Below, one piece after another: positions 33,125 to 41,332 of a stretch of DNA of 64,000 bases (position 1 is its first letter; every line of letters begins with the position of its first letter). The notes below the pieces were generated by a model. It ran no database searches, was not told the origin of the DNA, and worked only from the letters and a program-made list of their open reading frames with translations. Source of the DNA: Croceicoccus estronivorus (GTDB lineage: Bacteria; Pseudomonadota; Alphaproteobacteria; Sphingomonadales; Sphingomonadaceae). The stretch is taken from contig NZ_JRQQ01000001.1 of the NCBI RefSeq assembly GCF_001625325.1, positions 1 to 64,000 on the forward strand. The letters are read 5' to 3'. The position numbers were made by a program, and so were the translations under genes.

Positions 33125-34747
33125 ATGACCGCAACCGAATTTGATTATGTAATTGTTGGCGCAGGGGTCGCGGGGTGCATCCTTGCGAACCGGCTTTCAG
33201 CCGATTCCGGAAACTCGGTGCTGCTGCTGGAGGCAGGCGGCAAGGATTCCAGCCCGCTAATCGCCGCGCCCGGCGGGCTTTTGCCGATCATGATGTCAGG
33301 CAGCCACGCATGGCCTTACATGTCCGCGCCGCAGAAACATCTCGACGACCGGGTGCTGTATCTCCCGCGAGGCAAAGTGCTGGGCGGCGGCTCGTCAATC
33401 AATGGCATGGCCTACGACCGCGGAATGCACAGCGACTATGACCGTTGGGCGCAGGCCGGCAACACAGGCTGGTCGTTTGCCGAAGTCCTGCCGTACTTCC
33501 GCAAGCTGGAAAACTATCTCCCTCACGACGATATCTGGCATGGTAAGGGAGGCCCGATACAGGTCACTCGGGCCGACCAGACCCATCCATTCGCCCAGGC
33601 ATTCATCGAAGCAGGGCAACAGGCTGGATACCCGCACAACCCGGATCTGAATGGTGCATCGCGCGAAGGCTTCGGTGCGGTTGATCTTACGGTTGGCCGA
33701 GGGAAACGCTCCAGCGCTTCCGCAGCCTATCTGCGCCCGGCAATGAACAGGTCCAATCTGACAGTCCTGACCGGGGCACAAAGCCGAAAGGTCTTGTTCG
33801 AGGGCAAACGGGCAACAGGCGTGGCTTATCGCCATCAAGGAGAAGATCGCGTCGCCCACGCCAGACGCGAAACAATCCTGAGCGCGGGCGCGATCAACAC
33901 GCCCCAGCTGCTGATGCTGTCCGGTGTGGGGCCTGCCGCGCACCTTGCAGAACATGGCATCTCGCTGGTCCACGACATGCCCGGCGTCGGCCAGAACCTG
34001 CAGGATCACCTCGCCGTGCATGTAAAATACAAGGCGACAAAACCCCTATCCATGCTGCGTTATCTCAATCCGCTGCGTGGTGCGCTGGCTCTGGGGCAGT
34101 ATCTGCTGTTCAGGAGTGGTCCTCTCTCTCAGACCGGGATGTCAGTGGCCTGTTTCATGAAATCCGATCCGGCACTGGAAGAACCCGACATCAAGATGCT
34201 GCTGGTGATGGCACTGATGGGGCACAACGGTCAGAAATTGGTGCCGATGCACGGGTTCTATGCCCATACCAACGTCGCTCGGCCGGAAGCCACCGGATCG
34301 GTCACTTTGGCAAGCGCCGATCCAGACGCAGCCCCGGTGATTGACCAGAACTACCTTGGCACGGAAAACGACCGGCGTGTTGCCCGCGCAGCCGTGCGGG
34401 CCGCCCGCGAGATATTCTCCCAGCCAGCGTTCGATCCCTATCGCGGCGAAGAGCTGGCCCCCGGCGCCAGTGTCCAGAGCGACGAGGAAATTGACGCCTA
34501 TATCCGCGCCAAGGCGGAAGCAGACTACCACTCCGTCGGCACGGCAAGGATGGGCAATGATCCGATGGCCGTGGTCGACGCGCAGCTACGTGTGCATGGA
34601 ATGGGAGCGCTGCGCGTGGTCGATGCGTCCATCATGCCGCATTTACCCGGCGCCAATACCGGTATTCCCGTCGCCATGATCGCAGAGAAGGCGGCCGATG
34701 CCATCCTTGGCAATCCTCCGCCGCCGCCTGTCCAGCTGCCCGGATAG
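33125..34747 (+). CDS. GMC-family FAD oxidoreductase (alcohol/choline dehydrogenase-like)
   Basis: The 540-residue protein has the N-terminal FAD motif VIVGAGVAGCILANRL and LLLEAGG. GMC signature 1 is around RGKVLGGGSSINGMAYDRG and signature 2 around GAINTPQLLMLSGVGPA. The catalytic histidine is in DYHSVGTARMG, with HLPGANTGIPVAMIAEKAAD at the end. It oxidises primary alcohols or related substrates. The frame opens at 33068; the ATG at 33125 has AGAGG nine bases upstream. It stands alone, divergent from the TetR gene and convergent with the KstD-like gene. The 232-base upstream gap holds only its promoter and no other gene that I can see. Confidence 0.88.
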   Translation: MTATEFDYVIVGAGVAGCILANRLSADSGNSVLLLEAGGKDSSPLIAAPGGLLPIMMSGSHAWPYMSAPQKHLDDRVLYLPRGKVLGGGSSINGMAYDRGMHSDYDRWAQAGNTGWSFAEVLPYFRKLENYLPHDDIWHGKGGPIQVTRADQTHPFAQAFIEAGQQAGYPHNPDLNGASREGFGAVDLTVGRGKRSSASAAYLRPAMNRSNLTVLTGAQSRKVLFEGKRATGVAYRHQGEDRVAHARRETILSAGAINTPQLLMLSGVGPAAHLAEHGISLVHDMPGVGQNLQDHLAVHVKYKATKPLSMLRYLNPLRGALALGQYLLFRSGPLSQTGMSVACFMKSDPALEEPDIKMLLVMALMGHNGQKLVPMHGFYAHTNVARPEATGSVTLASADPDAAPVIDQNYLGTENDRRVARAAVRAAREIFSQPAFDPYRGEELAPGASVQSDEEIDAYIRAKAEADYHSVGTARMGNDPMAVVDAQLRVHGMGALRVVDASIMPHLPGANTGIPVAMIAEKAADAILGNPPPPPVQLPG

Positions 34748-34815
34748 AGGCGAGCCCCCTCCCGGTCGGATCAGTTGCATTGCTGTGGCCCGCACTGACC
34801 CACGCAAGAGAACCA

Positions 34816-34847
34816 GTGGCACCCTCTCACAGTCGGGAAGGTGCCAC
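34816..34847. terminator. Weak hairpin between convergent genes
   Basis: GTGGCACC (34816-34823) pairs with GGTGCCAC (34840-34847) around a 16-base loop, between the GMC gene and the KstD-like gene. It has no T-run, so its strength is uncertain. Confidence 0.45.
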
Positions 34848-34867
34848 CAGCTCGCCGATACCGCGAG

Positions 34868-36562
34868 TTACGCGTTACTGCCGGTCATGTCGCGCGCGGC
34901 GATATAGCCGAAGGTCATGGCAGGACCGATCGTTACACCCGCACCAGGGTAGCTTTCACCCATGGCCGAAGCGGCATTGTTGCCGATTGCATAGAGGCCC
35001 GAGATCGGTTTGCCGTCTTCGGCGAGCACCTGGGCCTTGGCATTGGTCAGCAAGCCGCCGTTCGTACCGATGTCGCCCGGATAGATCGGCATTGCATAAA
35101 ACGGCGCCTGGGTAATCGGCCGCAGGCAGGGATTCGGCGTGTTCCGCGGGTCGCCATACATCTTGTCGTAAGCGGCCTGGCCGCGATGAAAATCTGGGTC
35201 CTCGCCCTTGCTCGCATGTTCGTTGAAATGAGCGATCGTGGCGGAAAGACCCGCCGGATCGACACCCATCTGCTCTGCAAGTTCCTCGATCGTCCTGGCT
35301 TTCTTGAGGATCAGCTTGACCTGTCCGCTCTGCGCCCAATCGGGAATCAGCGGATAGAGCGGGCCCATCGGGAACTGATGGCGATAACGGAAATCGAAGA
35401 CCATCCAGCTGGGGCTCGCGTCGCCATGTTCCGCCTCACGCTTCGCCATAAGCTGGCCAGTGACGTGATAGGAAGCCGCTTCGTTGAGGTAGCGCTCGCC
35501 CTTCTGGTTGACCATGATGCAACCGGGCAGCGCCCGCTCAATGGTACAAAGCCGCCCGCGATCCTCACCCGGCACGTAGAATACCGGTGCGGCCCACGCC
35601 GACTGCATATTCATCGTCTTGGCACCGATCGTTTCGCCAGCCTGGATTGCATCGCCTGTATTGCTGGAGACGCCCCCGGAAATCTGTGCGGTCGGGTAGA
35701 GCGGCGAATTCTTGTCGCGCATGCCCTGGTTCTTGTCGAAGCCGCCCGCAGCAAGGACGACACCTTTGCGCACACCGATCCGCATCGGTTTGCCTGCGTG
35801 CTCGATCACCGCACCGGTCACACGATCTCCGTCGCGGACCAGATCCTTCAGAGGACTTTCCAGCCAGAGCGGGACATTCTGCTCATTGAGCGCCAGGCGC
35901 AGGCCACCGGTCAGCGCATTGCCCAATGTCAGGCGACGATCCTTGCGCGATGTGAACCGGAACGGCCAGTCCAGCCAATAGCGGGCCATGTTGATGCAAA
36001 GATGCGTGAACCAGCCCTTGGTCCGATAAAGCAGTTCCGTCGTTTCCGCGAAAGTCCATTGAAGGAACCCGAACAGGCTTGCCGCCGGTGACGGAAACCG
36101 CTGCGTCCTGATATCGGACGTGGGCAGTTGCCTGCCATCGAACTCCAGCGGCAGGTGTGTGCGGAACCCCTGCGGAGAGCCGCCCGGATTTTCCGCATGG
36201 TAATCGGGATACGGGGCAGCGATGTAATTGATCTGCGTATTCTCCGTCACCCAACGCAGCATAGGCGCCGCATTGTCGACGTAGGCACGGATATTCTCAT
36301 CCGGCACATTGTCCGCCGAAAGTCCCCGCAAATAGGTGAAGGCATCGTCGAGATTGTCTTCAAAGCCCGATGCGCGCGCCTGGTCGCTCCCCGGAATCCA
36401 GATCCCGCCACCGGACGTTGCGGAGGTGCCTCCCCACAGCTTGTCCTTCTCGACGATCAGCACATCGGCGTTGTTCCTGGCCGCGACCAGCGCGCTGAGC
36501 ATACCGCCCGCGCCCGAACCGACTACGAGAACATCGACTTCCTTATCCCACTTTTCGCTCAT
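34868..36562 (-). CDS. 3-ketosteroid delta1-dehydrogenase-like FAD enzyme
   Basis: The 564-residue flavoprotein has the Rossmann motif GSGAGGMLSALVAA, a GGTSATSGGGIW loop and the C-terminal half MPIYPGDIGTNGGLLT and GESYPGAGVTIGPAMTFGYIAA. Tyr538 and Gly542 in YPGAG match the catalytic tyrosine and glycine of KstD (Y487 and G491 in Rhodococcus KstD1), and the YPGDxGTxGGL loop is the second hallmark. This is the most KstD-like of the three FAD enzymes in the window and would introduce a C1-C2 double bond in a 3-ketosteroid-like ring. It overlaps the upstream SDR by four bases (ATGA). Confidence 0.87.
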   Translation of the reverse strand: MSEKWDKEVDVLVVGSGAGGMLSALVAARNNADVLIVEKDKLWGGTSATSGGGIWIPGSDQARASGFEDNLDDAFTYLRGLSADNVPDENIRAYVDNAAPMLRWVTENTQINYIAAPYPDYHAENPGGSPQGFRTHLPLEFDGRQLPTSDIRTQRFPSPAASLFGFLQWTFAETTELLYRTKGWFTHLCINMARYWLDWPFRFTSRKDRRLTLGNALTGGLRLALNEQNVPLWLESPLKDLVRDGDRVTGAVIEHAGKPMRIGVRKGVVLAAGGFDKNQGMRDKNSPLYPTAQISGGVSSNTGDAIQAGETIGAKTMNMQSAWAAPVFYVPGEDRGRLCTIERALPGCIMVNQKGERYLNEAASYHVTGQLMAKREAEHGDASPSWMVFDFRYRHQFPMGPLYPLIPDWAQSGQVKLILKKARTIEELAEQMGVDPAGLSATIAHFNEHASKGEDPDFHRGQAAYDKMYGDPRNTPNPCLRPITQAPFYAMPIYPGDIGTNGGLLTNAKAQVLAEDGKPISGLYAIGNNAASAMGESYPGAGVTIGPAMTFGYIAARDMTGSNA

Positions 36563-37356
36563 ACATCCTGATCCACGAGAAAGAATTGAGGCGCTTTCCG
36601 CTCCAGAATCTGCTGGTTTCTGGCGGAGAATGCCGGTTCCAGTACCTCCGGCTGCGGGAAAATCCAGTATTCGCCACGCTCAACCGCGTCGAGGACGAGC
36701 GGTGCGAATTCGTCACCGGTCAGACCGTGTTCCTCCAGCATGTTGGTCATAACCGTATGGAACTGCGTCGCCTGTTCCGGCGGTTCCTCCCGGAAAATGC
36801 CCGATTTCACCGGGCCGGGAGCCAGCAAAGACACCGCGATGGAAGTACCCAGCGCCTGCAACTCCCCAGCGAGGCTTTCCGTAAGCGCAACCACTGCAAA
36901 TTTGGTCGCAGAATAGGGCGCCATCAGCGGAGATGGCAGAAAACCACCGACTGACGCGGTGTTGATAATGCGCGCAGGCCGCTCGGCAGCAATCAGCCGC
37001 GGCACGAAAGCCCGCAAGCCGTTCAACACGCCGTCGACATTAACCGCCCAGGACTGACGCCATTTTTCCGGCGGAATTTCCCAGCTGTTCCCGGTTGCCA
37101 GAACGCCGGCATTGTTGAACAGCAAATCGACTTGGCCGTGCGCGTTGTAAGCCTTCTCCGCCAGAGCTTCACAAGCATCAGCATCCGTTACGTCGGTTGG
37201 AACGGCATAGGCGGCGTTACCGATACCGCGCGCGACTTCGCGCAGCGCGTCCTCGTCCCGATCGGCCAGCACAACCTGCATTCCACGACGAGCAGCCTCG
37301 CGCGCCAACCCGGCGCCGATTCCACCCGCGGCGCCTGTAATCACGGCGACGGTCAT
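36559..37356 (-). CDS. SDR-family oxidoreductase
   Basis: A 265-residue classical SDR with TGAAGGIG, LADRD, FNNAG, a catalytic serine in NTASVGG and YSATK. The C-terminal extension FSARNQQILERKAPQFFLVD is longer than usual. AAAGGAGAG precedes the ATG. It is upstream of, and overlaps, the KstD-like gene, so the two act in one pathway; an SDR that makes a ketone for the dehydrogenase is a natural pairing. A hydroxysteroid dehydrogenase role is inferred only from that pairing. Confidence 0.85.
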   Translation of the reverse strand: MTVAVITGAAGGIGAGLAREAARRGMQVVLADRDEDALREVARGIGNAAYAVPTDVTDADACEALAEKAYNAHGQVDLLFNNAGVLATGNSWEIPPEKWRQSWAVNVDGVLNGLRAFVPRLIAAERPARIINTASVGGFLPSPLMAPYSATKFAVVALTESLAGELQALGTSIAVSLLAPGPVKSGIFREEPPEQATQFHTVMTNMLEEHGLTGDEFAPLVLDAVERGEYWIFPQPEVLEPAFSARNQQILERKAPQFFLVDQDV

Positions 37357-37563
37357 CCTCTCAACTCTCCTTTGTTCGGAAGATATGGCGGCAAGGATTT
37401 GCCGCCGTCAACGAAGAGCATTCCCCGCTCTGGATGCCCGCCTCCACAACGGGATACCTCTCCGTCAATCCGATAACGCAACTGTGGACGCGCTTGCCAA
37501 TTTGTCAACTCCATGCGTAGAATACCCCGCAATTATCTACGAATAAACGAAGGATGGGAACGG
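37357..37563. promoter_or_regulatory. Divergent intergenic region
   Basis: This 207-base gap holds the promoters of two SDR genes reading away from each other. The A/T-rich stretch CGCAATTATCTACGAATAAACGAAGG lies just before the plus gene and includes its GAAGGA ribosome binding site. I see no strong palindrome. Confidence 0.35.
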
Positions 37564-38325
37564 ATGACCGATCTTGGCGGAAAAGTTGCACTTATCACTG
37601 GCGCTGGCCAGGGCGTTGGGCAGGGAATCGCCTTCGCTCTGTCGGCTGCGGGTGCCAGTGTCGCGCTGGCCGGGCGCACACTTGAAAAGGTGGAAAAAAC
37701 GGCAACGGAAATCACCAATCGCGGCGGCAAGGCCATCGCGATGGCATGCAACGTAAAATCCGCGGACGATCTGGCCAAGGCCGTCGAAACGACCGTCAAG
37801 GAGCTCGGCGGACTGGATATCCTCGTGAACAATGCTCAGGAAGTTCCTCTCGGCAAACTTGAGGATGTGACTGACGAAGCGTTTCTCGCCGGGTTCGAAT
37901 CGGGCCCCCTCGCCAGCATGCGGTTGATGAAGCTTGCGCGTCCTCACATGCAGGCGCGCGGTGGCGGGACGATTTTCAACTTCGCATCTTCCGCTGGTAT
38001 CCGCTGGGACATGACTGGCTATGGTGCATATGGCGCAGTCAAGCAGGCGATCCGTTGCATCACCCGCGCCGGTGCCGCGGAATGGGGTGGCGACAACATT
38101 CGCGTACTGACCATTGCACCTCACGCGGAATCTCCGGGCCTCAAGGCCTGGTTCGAGGCCAACCCCGAGGAAGCGGAAGCATTTTTCCGCACAATTCCGC
38201 TGGGCCGGATCGGTCGGCTTGAAGAAGACATTGGCCGCGCCATCGTCGCCTTGTGCGGTGCTGATCTCAACTATCTTACCGGCGCGACAATCCCGCTCGA
38301 CGGCGGGCAGGCCAATTTCGACTAA
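37564..38325 (+). CDS. SDR-family oxidoreductase
   Basis: The 253-residue SDR carries TGAGQGVG, AGRT, VNNAQEVP (NNAG altered to NNAQ), a serine in NFASSAG, and YGAVK as the active-site pair. The last residues LTGATIPLDGGQANFD are standard. The ATG at 37564 follows GAAGGATGGGAACGG. It is followed after 14 bases by an EthD protein and then an AraC regulator. The change in the structural asparagine loop suggests a specialised substrate that cannot be read. Confidence 0.83.
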   Translation: MTDLGGKVALITGAGQGVGQGIAFALSAAGASVALAGRTLEKVEKTATEITNRGGKAIAMACNVKSADDLAKAVETTVKELGGLDILVNNAQEVPLGKLEDVTDEAFLAGFESGPLASMRLMKLARPHMQARGGGTIFNFASSAGIRWDMTGYGAYGAVKQAIRCITRAGAAEWGGDNIRVLTIAPHAESPGLKAWFEANPEEAEAFFRTIPLGRIGRLEEDIGRAIVALCGADLNYLTGATIPLDGGQANFD

Positions 38326-38339
38326 GGATTTATCCCAGC

Positions 38340-39047
38340 ATGGAAAAGATCATCTACGCCCTGTGGGCTGCCGAAGGTGAAAGCCGCGAAAGTTTCAACA
38401 CGCGCCTTCTCTCCAGCCTGCCCGAAGCCCTTAAGAAGACCGGCGCGACCCGGATCCGTTTGAACGTGCGCGACGACACTGTGGGTCCGGCCGCCCCGCT
38501 CATCCAGCAGTGGCAGGAGCCGCAACAGGATGCCGTCGTACAATTGTGGCTGCCTTCGTCGAATGCGATGTTTCGGGGTGATACGGATGCGGCAATCGCC
38601 AGTCATTGCGACCGTTTCGCCGCATGGTTGGTCGCGGAATCGGCAATCATTCCCAACACGGAACATCCCCCAGTTGACGGGCAGCGTACCTGGGGCTGGT
38701 CTCAAGCCAGCTTCATCTCGTTTCACGCGGACATGCCATGGGAAAAAGCCATTGCGCACTGGCATAAGCATCATGCCCGGGTTGCAATCGATACGCAGTC
38801 CAATTTCGAGTACATCCAGAACCTGATCGTCAAACCGCTGACAGACGATGCGCCGGGTTACGGTGCGTTCGTGGAGGAGTGCTTCCCGCTCGAAGCGATG
38901 ACCGATCCCAATGTATTCTTCGACGCAGTGGGAGACGACGCGAAATTACAGGCCAATGCCAAGGCCATGGCCGACAGTTGCGAAGCCTTCATCGATTTCC
39001 ATCGGATCGACATCATTCCGACCAGCCAATACGATTTCAACCCGTAA
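38340..39047 (+). CDS. EthD-like dimeric alpha-beta barrel protein
   Basis: The 235-residue protein ends in an EthD-type domain. WEKAIAHWHKHHARVAIDTQ supplies the paired histidines, YIQNLIVKP and GYGAFVEECFPLEAM follow, and FIDFHRIDIIPTSQYDF closes it. The N-terminal half is a second, more divergent copy of the fold (IIYALWAAEGESRESFN), so the protein may be an internal duplication. EthD proteins assist ether or ring-cleavage oxygenases, but the reaction is not known for most. An AAGGA site precedes the start. It sits between an SDR and an AraC regulator on one strand. Confidence 0.72.
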   Translation: MEKIIYALWAAEGESRESFNTRLLSSLPEALKKTGATRIRLNVRDDTVGPAAPLIQQWQEPQQDAVVQLWLPSSNAMFRGDTDAAIASHCDRFAAWLVAESAIIPNTEHPPVDGQRTWGWSQASFISFHADMPWEKAIAHWHKHHARVAIDTQSNFEYIQNLIVKPLTDDAPGYGAFVEECFPLEAMTDPNVFFDAVGDDAKLQANAKAMADSCEAFIDFHRIDIIPTSQYDFNP

Positions 39048-39068
39048 CGCTGGCTCTGCGCACACCCG

Positions 39069-39926
39069 ATGGATTTCACGCCGACAGTCCTCAACCAGCA
39101 GACGGTCAGAAATGGCCGGATAGAGCTGGTTGAGTGGCTTTGGCCGGATATGATCGATTACCGGCGCAGCGAATCCGAGCTGATGCTGGAAATGTCCGTT
39201 CCGCCATTCGCAACGGATGCTTCCAGCTGTTTTCCCGAGATCGCGCCCGATCGATATTGCTTCATGGGCACTCTGTTTTCGCGCTATCCCGGCATCACAT
39301 TGCAGGGCCGCTCCGAAGGGGGACGCATTCGCGTGATCCGGTGCATTTTCGCCCCGGAGGCCGCGGGGAATATCCTGCGCCACAAACCGGAACCACCACT
39401 GGATTTCCTCCAGTCTCTGCTCAACATACGCAATGACACGCTGCGCACCCTGATGCGTCTGGTCCATCGCGAAATCATCAATCAGGTCGATCGGTCGGCA
39501 GACGCACTCGACGCGTTGATGAATGTCATCGTCGTGGAGATGGAACGGCTGTTCGAGCGCCAGCGCGACAGCCAGTCCAGCGGAAGATTGGCAGGGTGGC
39601 AGTATCGCAGAATTCGCGACCGCTTGATCAATTCCGACGGGCAGCCGACAGTGGCGGAGCTGGCCAGCCTGTGCGGCATCAGCACTCGCCACCTGCATCG
39701 GCAATTCCTCGCTCTCACAGGAAAAACGATCTCCAAATACATCGAAAATTTCTGGATCGAACAGGCAAAGGAAATGCTGGCGCGGCAGGACAAGTCGATC
39801 AAGGAGATCGCCCTGACATGCGGCTTTTCGCATGCCAACAGCTTCTCTCGCGCATTTCGCCGCGTAACCGGCCTGTCGCCTCAGAAATTTCGACAGCGGA
39901 CGGGCGACGGCTCCAGCGGTATCTGA
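39069..39926 (+). CDS. AraC-family transcriptional regulator
   Basis: The 285-residue protein has the C-terminal double HTH domain of AraC. The first helix pair is in VAELASLCGISTRHLHRQF, and the second is SIKEIALTCGFSHANSFSRAFRRVTGLSPQKFR. The N-terminal 170 residues are the ligand-sensing part and are not recognisable. The ribosome binding site is weak and the ATG follows the EthD stop by 21 bases, so it may be translated from the same transcript. It probably activates one of the nearby operons in response to a substrate or intermediate. Confidence 0.8.
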   Translation: MDFTPTVLNQQTVRNGRIELVEWLWPDMIDYRRSESELMLEMSVPPFATDASSCFPEIAPDRYCFMGTLFSRYPGITLQGRSEGGRIRVIRCIFAPEAAGNILRHKPEPPLDFLQSLLNIRNDTLRTLMRLVHREIINQVDRSADALDALMNVIVVEMERLFERQRDSQSSGRLAGWQYRRIRDRLINSDGQPTVAELASLCGISTRHLHRQFLALTGKTISKYIENFWIEQAKEMLARQDKSIKEIALTCGFSHANSFSRAFRRVTGLSPQKFRQRTGDGSSGI

Positions 39927-39975
39927 CCCCTGCTCTGGCATGGGCGCCGAAGCAATCGAGAGGAAAGGCATAATT

Positions 39976-40848
39976 ATGACGGACAGAAAAGTAGCTCTGG
40001 TCACCGGTGCAAGCCGCGGAGCGGGCGCTGGTATTGCAAGGGGCTTCGGTGAACTGGGCTATACCGTCTATGTCACCGGCCGGACCGTGACGCCGGGCGA
40101 AGCCAAGGGATGGGACGGCTCCGTCCTGCCGGGCACGGTCGCTGAAACCGCAGCCAAGGTAACCGAACTGGGCGGCCAGGGCATTCCGGTGATTTGCGAC
40201 CATACCGATGACGCCCAGGTCGCAAAGCTGTTCGAACAGATCGAACAGGAACAGGGGCGGCTCGATATCCTGGTCAACAATGCGGCCTATATCCATCATC
40301 AGCTGATCCAGAAGAAGCCGTTCTGGGAAAAGGAGCTAGACGCTCAGAAGATTCTCGATGTCGGGCTGCGCTCCGCCTATGTCGCAAGCTGGCACGCGGC
40401 ACGCATCATGGTACCGCAAGGCAGCGGCCTGATCGCCATGGTCTCTTCCTTCGGTGCGACCTGTTACATGCATGGCCCCGCCTATGGCGCGCAGAAGGCC
40501 GGGCTCGACAAGATGGCCCATGACATGGGGCACGATCTGGAAGGAACAGGCGTGGCAGCCGTGTCGATCTGGCTCGGCCCGCAATTGACCGAACGCGCAA
40601 AGATTTCCGCCGAAGTGGAACCTGAACAGTACAAGGATCTGATCGCGATGGCGGAAAACCCGGAATTCACGGCGCACATCCTCGATGCCATAGACCGGGC
40701 ACCCAATCGGAAAGACCTGTCAGGGCAAACCTTGATCGGTGCCGAAATCGCCAGGGAACTGGGCATAACCGATCGTGGCGTCGACCGCCCTTCGCATCGC
40801 GAAATGCTCGGCAGCCCTCGCCCCAAGAACCCAGCGGCAATCTACTGA
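39976..40848 (+). CDS. SDR-family oxidoreductase
   Basis: A 290-residue SDR with TGASRGAGAG, TGRT, VNNAAYIHHQL, a catalytic serine in VSSFGATCYMHGPAYGAQK and a long C-terminal extension with IARELGITDRGVDRPSH. The active-site pair is YGAQK. AGGAAAGG precedes the ATG at 39976. It follows the AraC gene and precedes a small ABM protein. The extension is longer than in classical 250-residue SDRs and may shape the substrate site. Confidence 0.83.
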   Translation: MTDRKVALVTGASRGAGAGIARGFGELGYTVYVTGRTVTPGEAKGWDGSVLPGTVAETAAKVTELGGQGIPVICDHTDDAQVAKLFEQIEQEQGRLDILVNNAAYIHHQLIQKKPFWEKELDAQKILDVGLRSAYVASWHAARIMVPQGSGLIAMVSSFGATCYMHGPAYGAQKAGLDKMAHDMGHDLEGTGVAAVSIWLGPQLTERAKISAEVEPEQYKDLIAMAENPEFTAHILDAIDRAPNRKDLSGQTLIGAEIARELGITDRGVDRPSHREMLGSPRPKNPAAIY

Positions 40849-40879
40849 TTCCGCCGACGGAATTACCAAGGAGAGATTT

Positions 40880-41170
40880 ATGGCAATCCGGGTCATCTAC
40901 GAAATGACTGCCCAAACGGACCAGGGCGATGCGTTCACTGCGGTCCTCGCCGATCTGGCCACCACGATCCGCGGACTTCCCGGATGCGAAGGGGTCGATG
41001 TGCTTCGTCGGCAAGACAATCCAGACCAGTTCCTCTTCATGGAGAAATGGCCTTCCGGCGAAGTCTATGACGAAGCTGCCAAGATGGTGCCAAAGACAGC
41101 CTTCGCGCCGCTCAAACCCCTGCTTGGCGGTCCGCCAGCGCGATCCGTACACGAACTGCTGGAAAGCTAA
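40880..41170 (+). CDS. Antibiotic biosynthesis monooxygenase (ABM) domain protein
   Basis: The 96-residue protein is a single ferredoxin-like ABM domain: IRVIYEMTAQTDQGDAFTAVL, GLPGCEGVDVLRRQDNPDQF and FMEKWPSGEVYDEAAK. ABM monooxygenases act as dimers, sometimes without cofactor, on quinol or catechol-like rings, but many are uncharacterised. AAGGAGAG sets the start at 40880; the longer frame from 40775 is shadow. It ends the segment before the P450 promoter. Confidence 0.75.
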   Translation: MAIRVIYEMTAQTDQGDAFTAVLADLATTIRGLPGCEGVDVLRRQDNPDQFLFMEKWPSGEVYDEAAKMVPKTAFAPLKPLLGGPPARSVHELLES

Positions 41171-41193
41171 CGCTCTTTGCAGGGACGGAAGGG

Positions 41194-41230
41194 TCACCTT
41201 TCAATACAAAACGCATCACTTTTCGATACT
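41194..41230. promoter_or_regulatory. Direct repeats upstream of the CYP51-like P450
   Basis: TCACCTTTCAATAC at 41194 and TCACTTTTCGATAC at 41216 are near-identical repeats, 22 bases apart (about two helical turns), roughly 100-140 bases before the P450 start. TCACTTTTCGCTAC recurs at 44074 before the amidohydrolase/Coq4-like operon. They look like tandem binding sites of a shared regulator. Confidence 0.5.
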
Positions 41231-41332
41231 CCGGCAATCGTTGGATCTGGCGCAGTATCGAAGCAAGAGTAGTATCCGCTCAAAGAACAAAGGCGCGGCA
41301 AGAACCGCGGCCTGATCTGCGGAGAATGCGTC

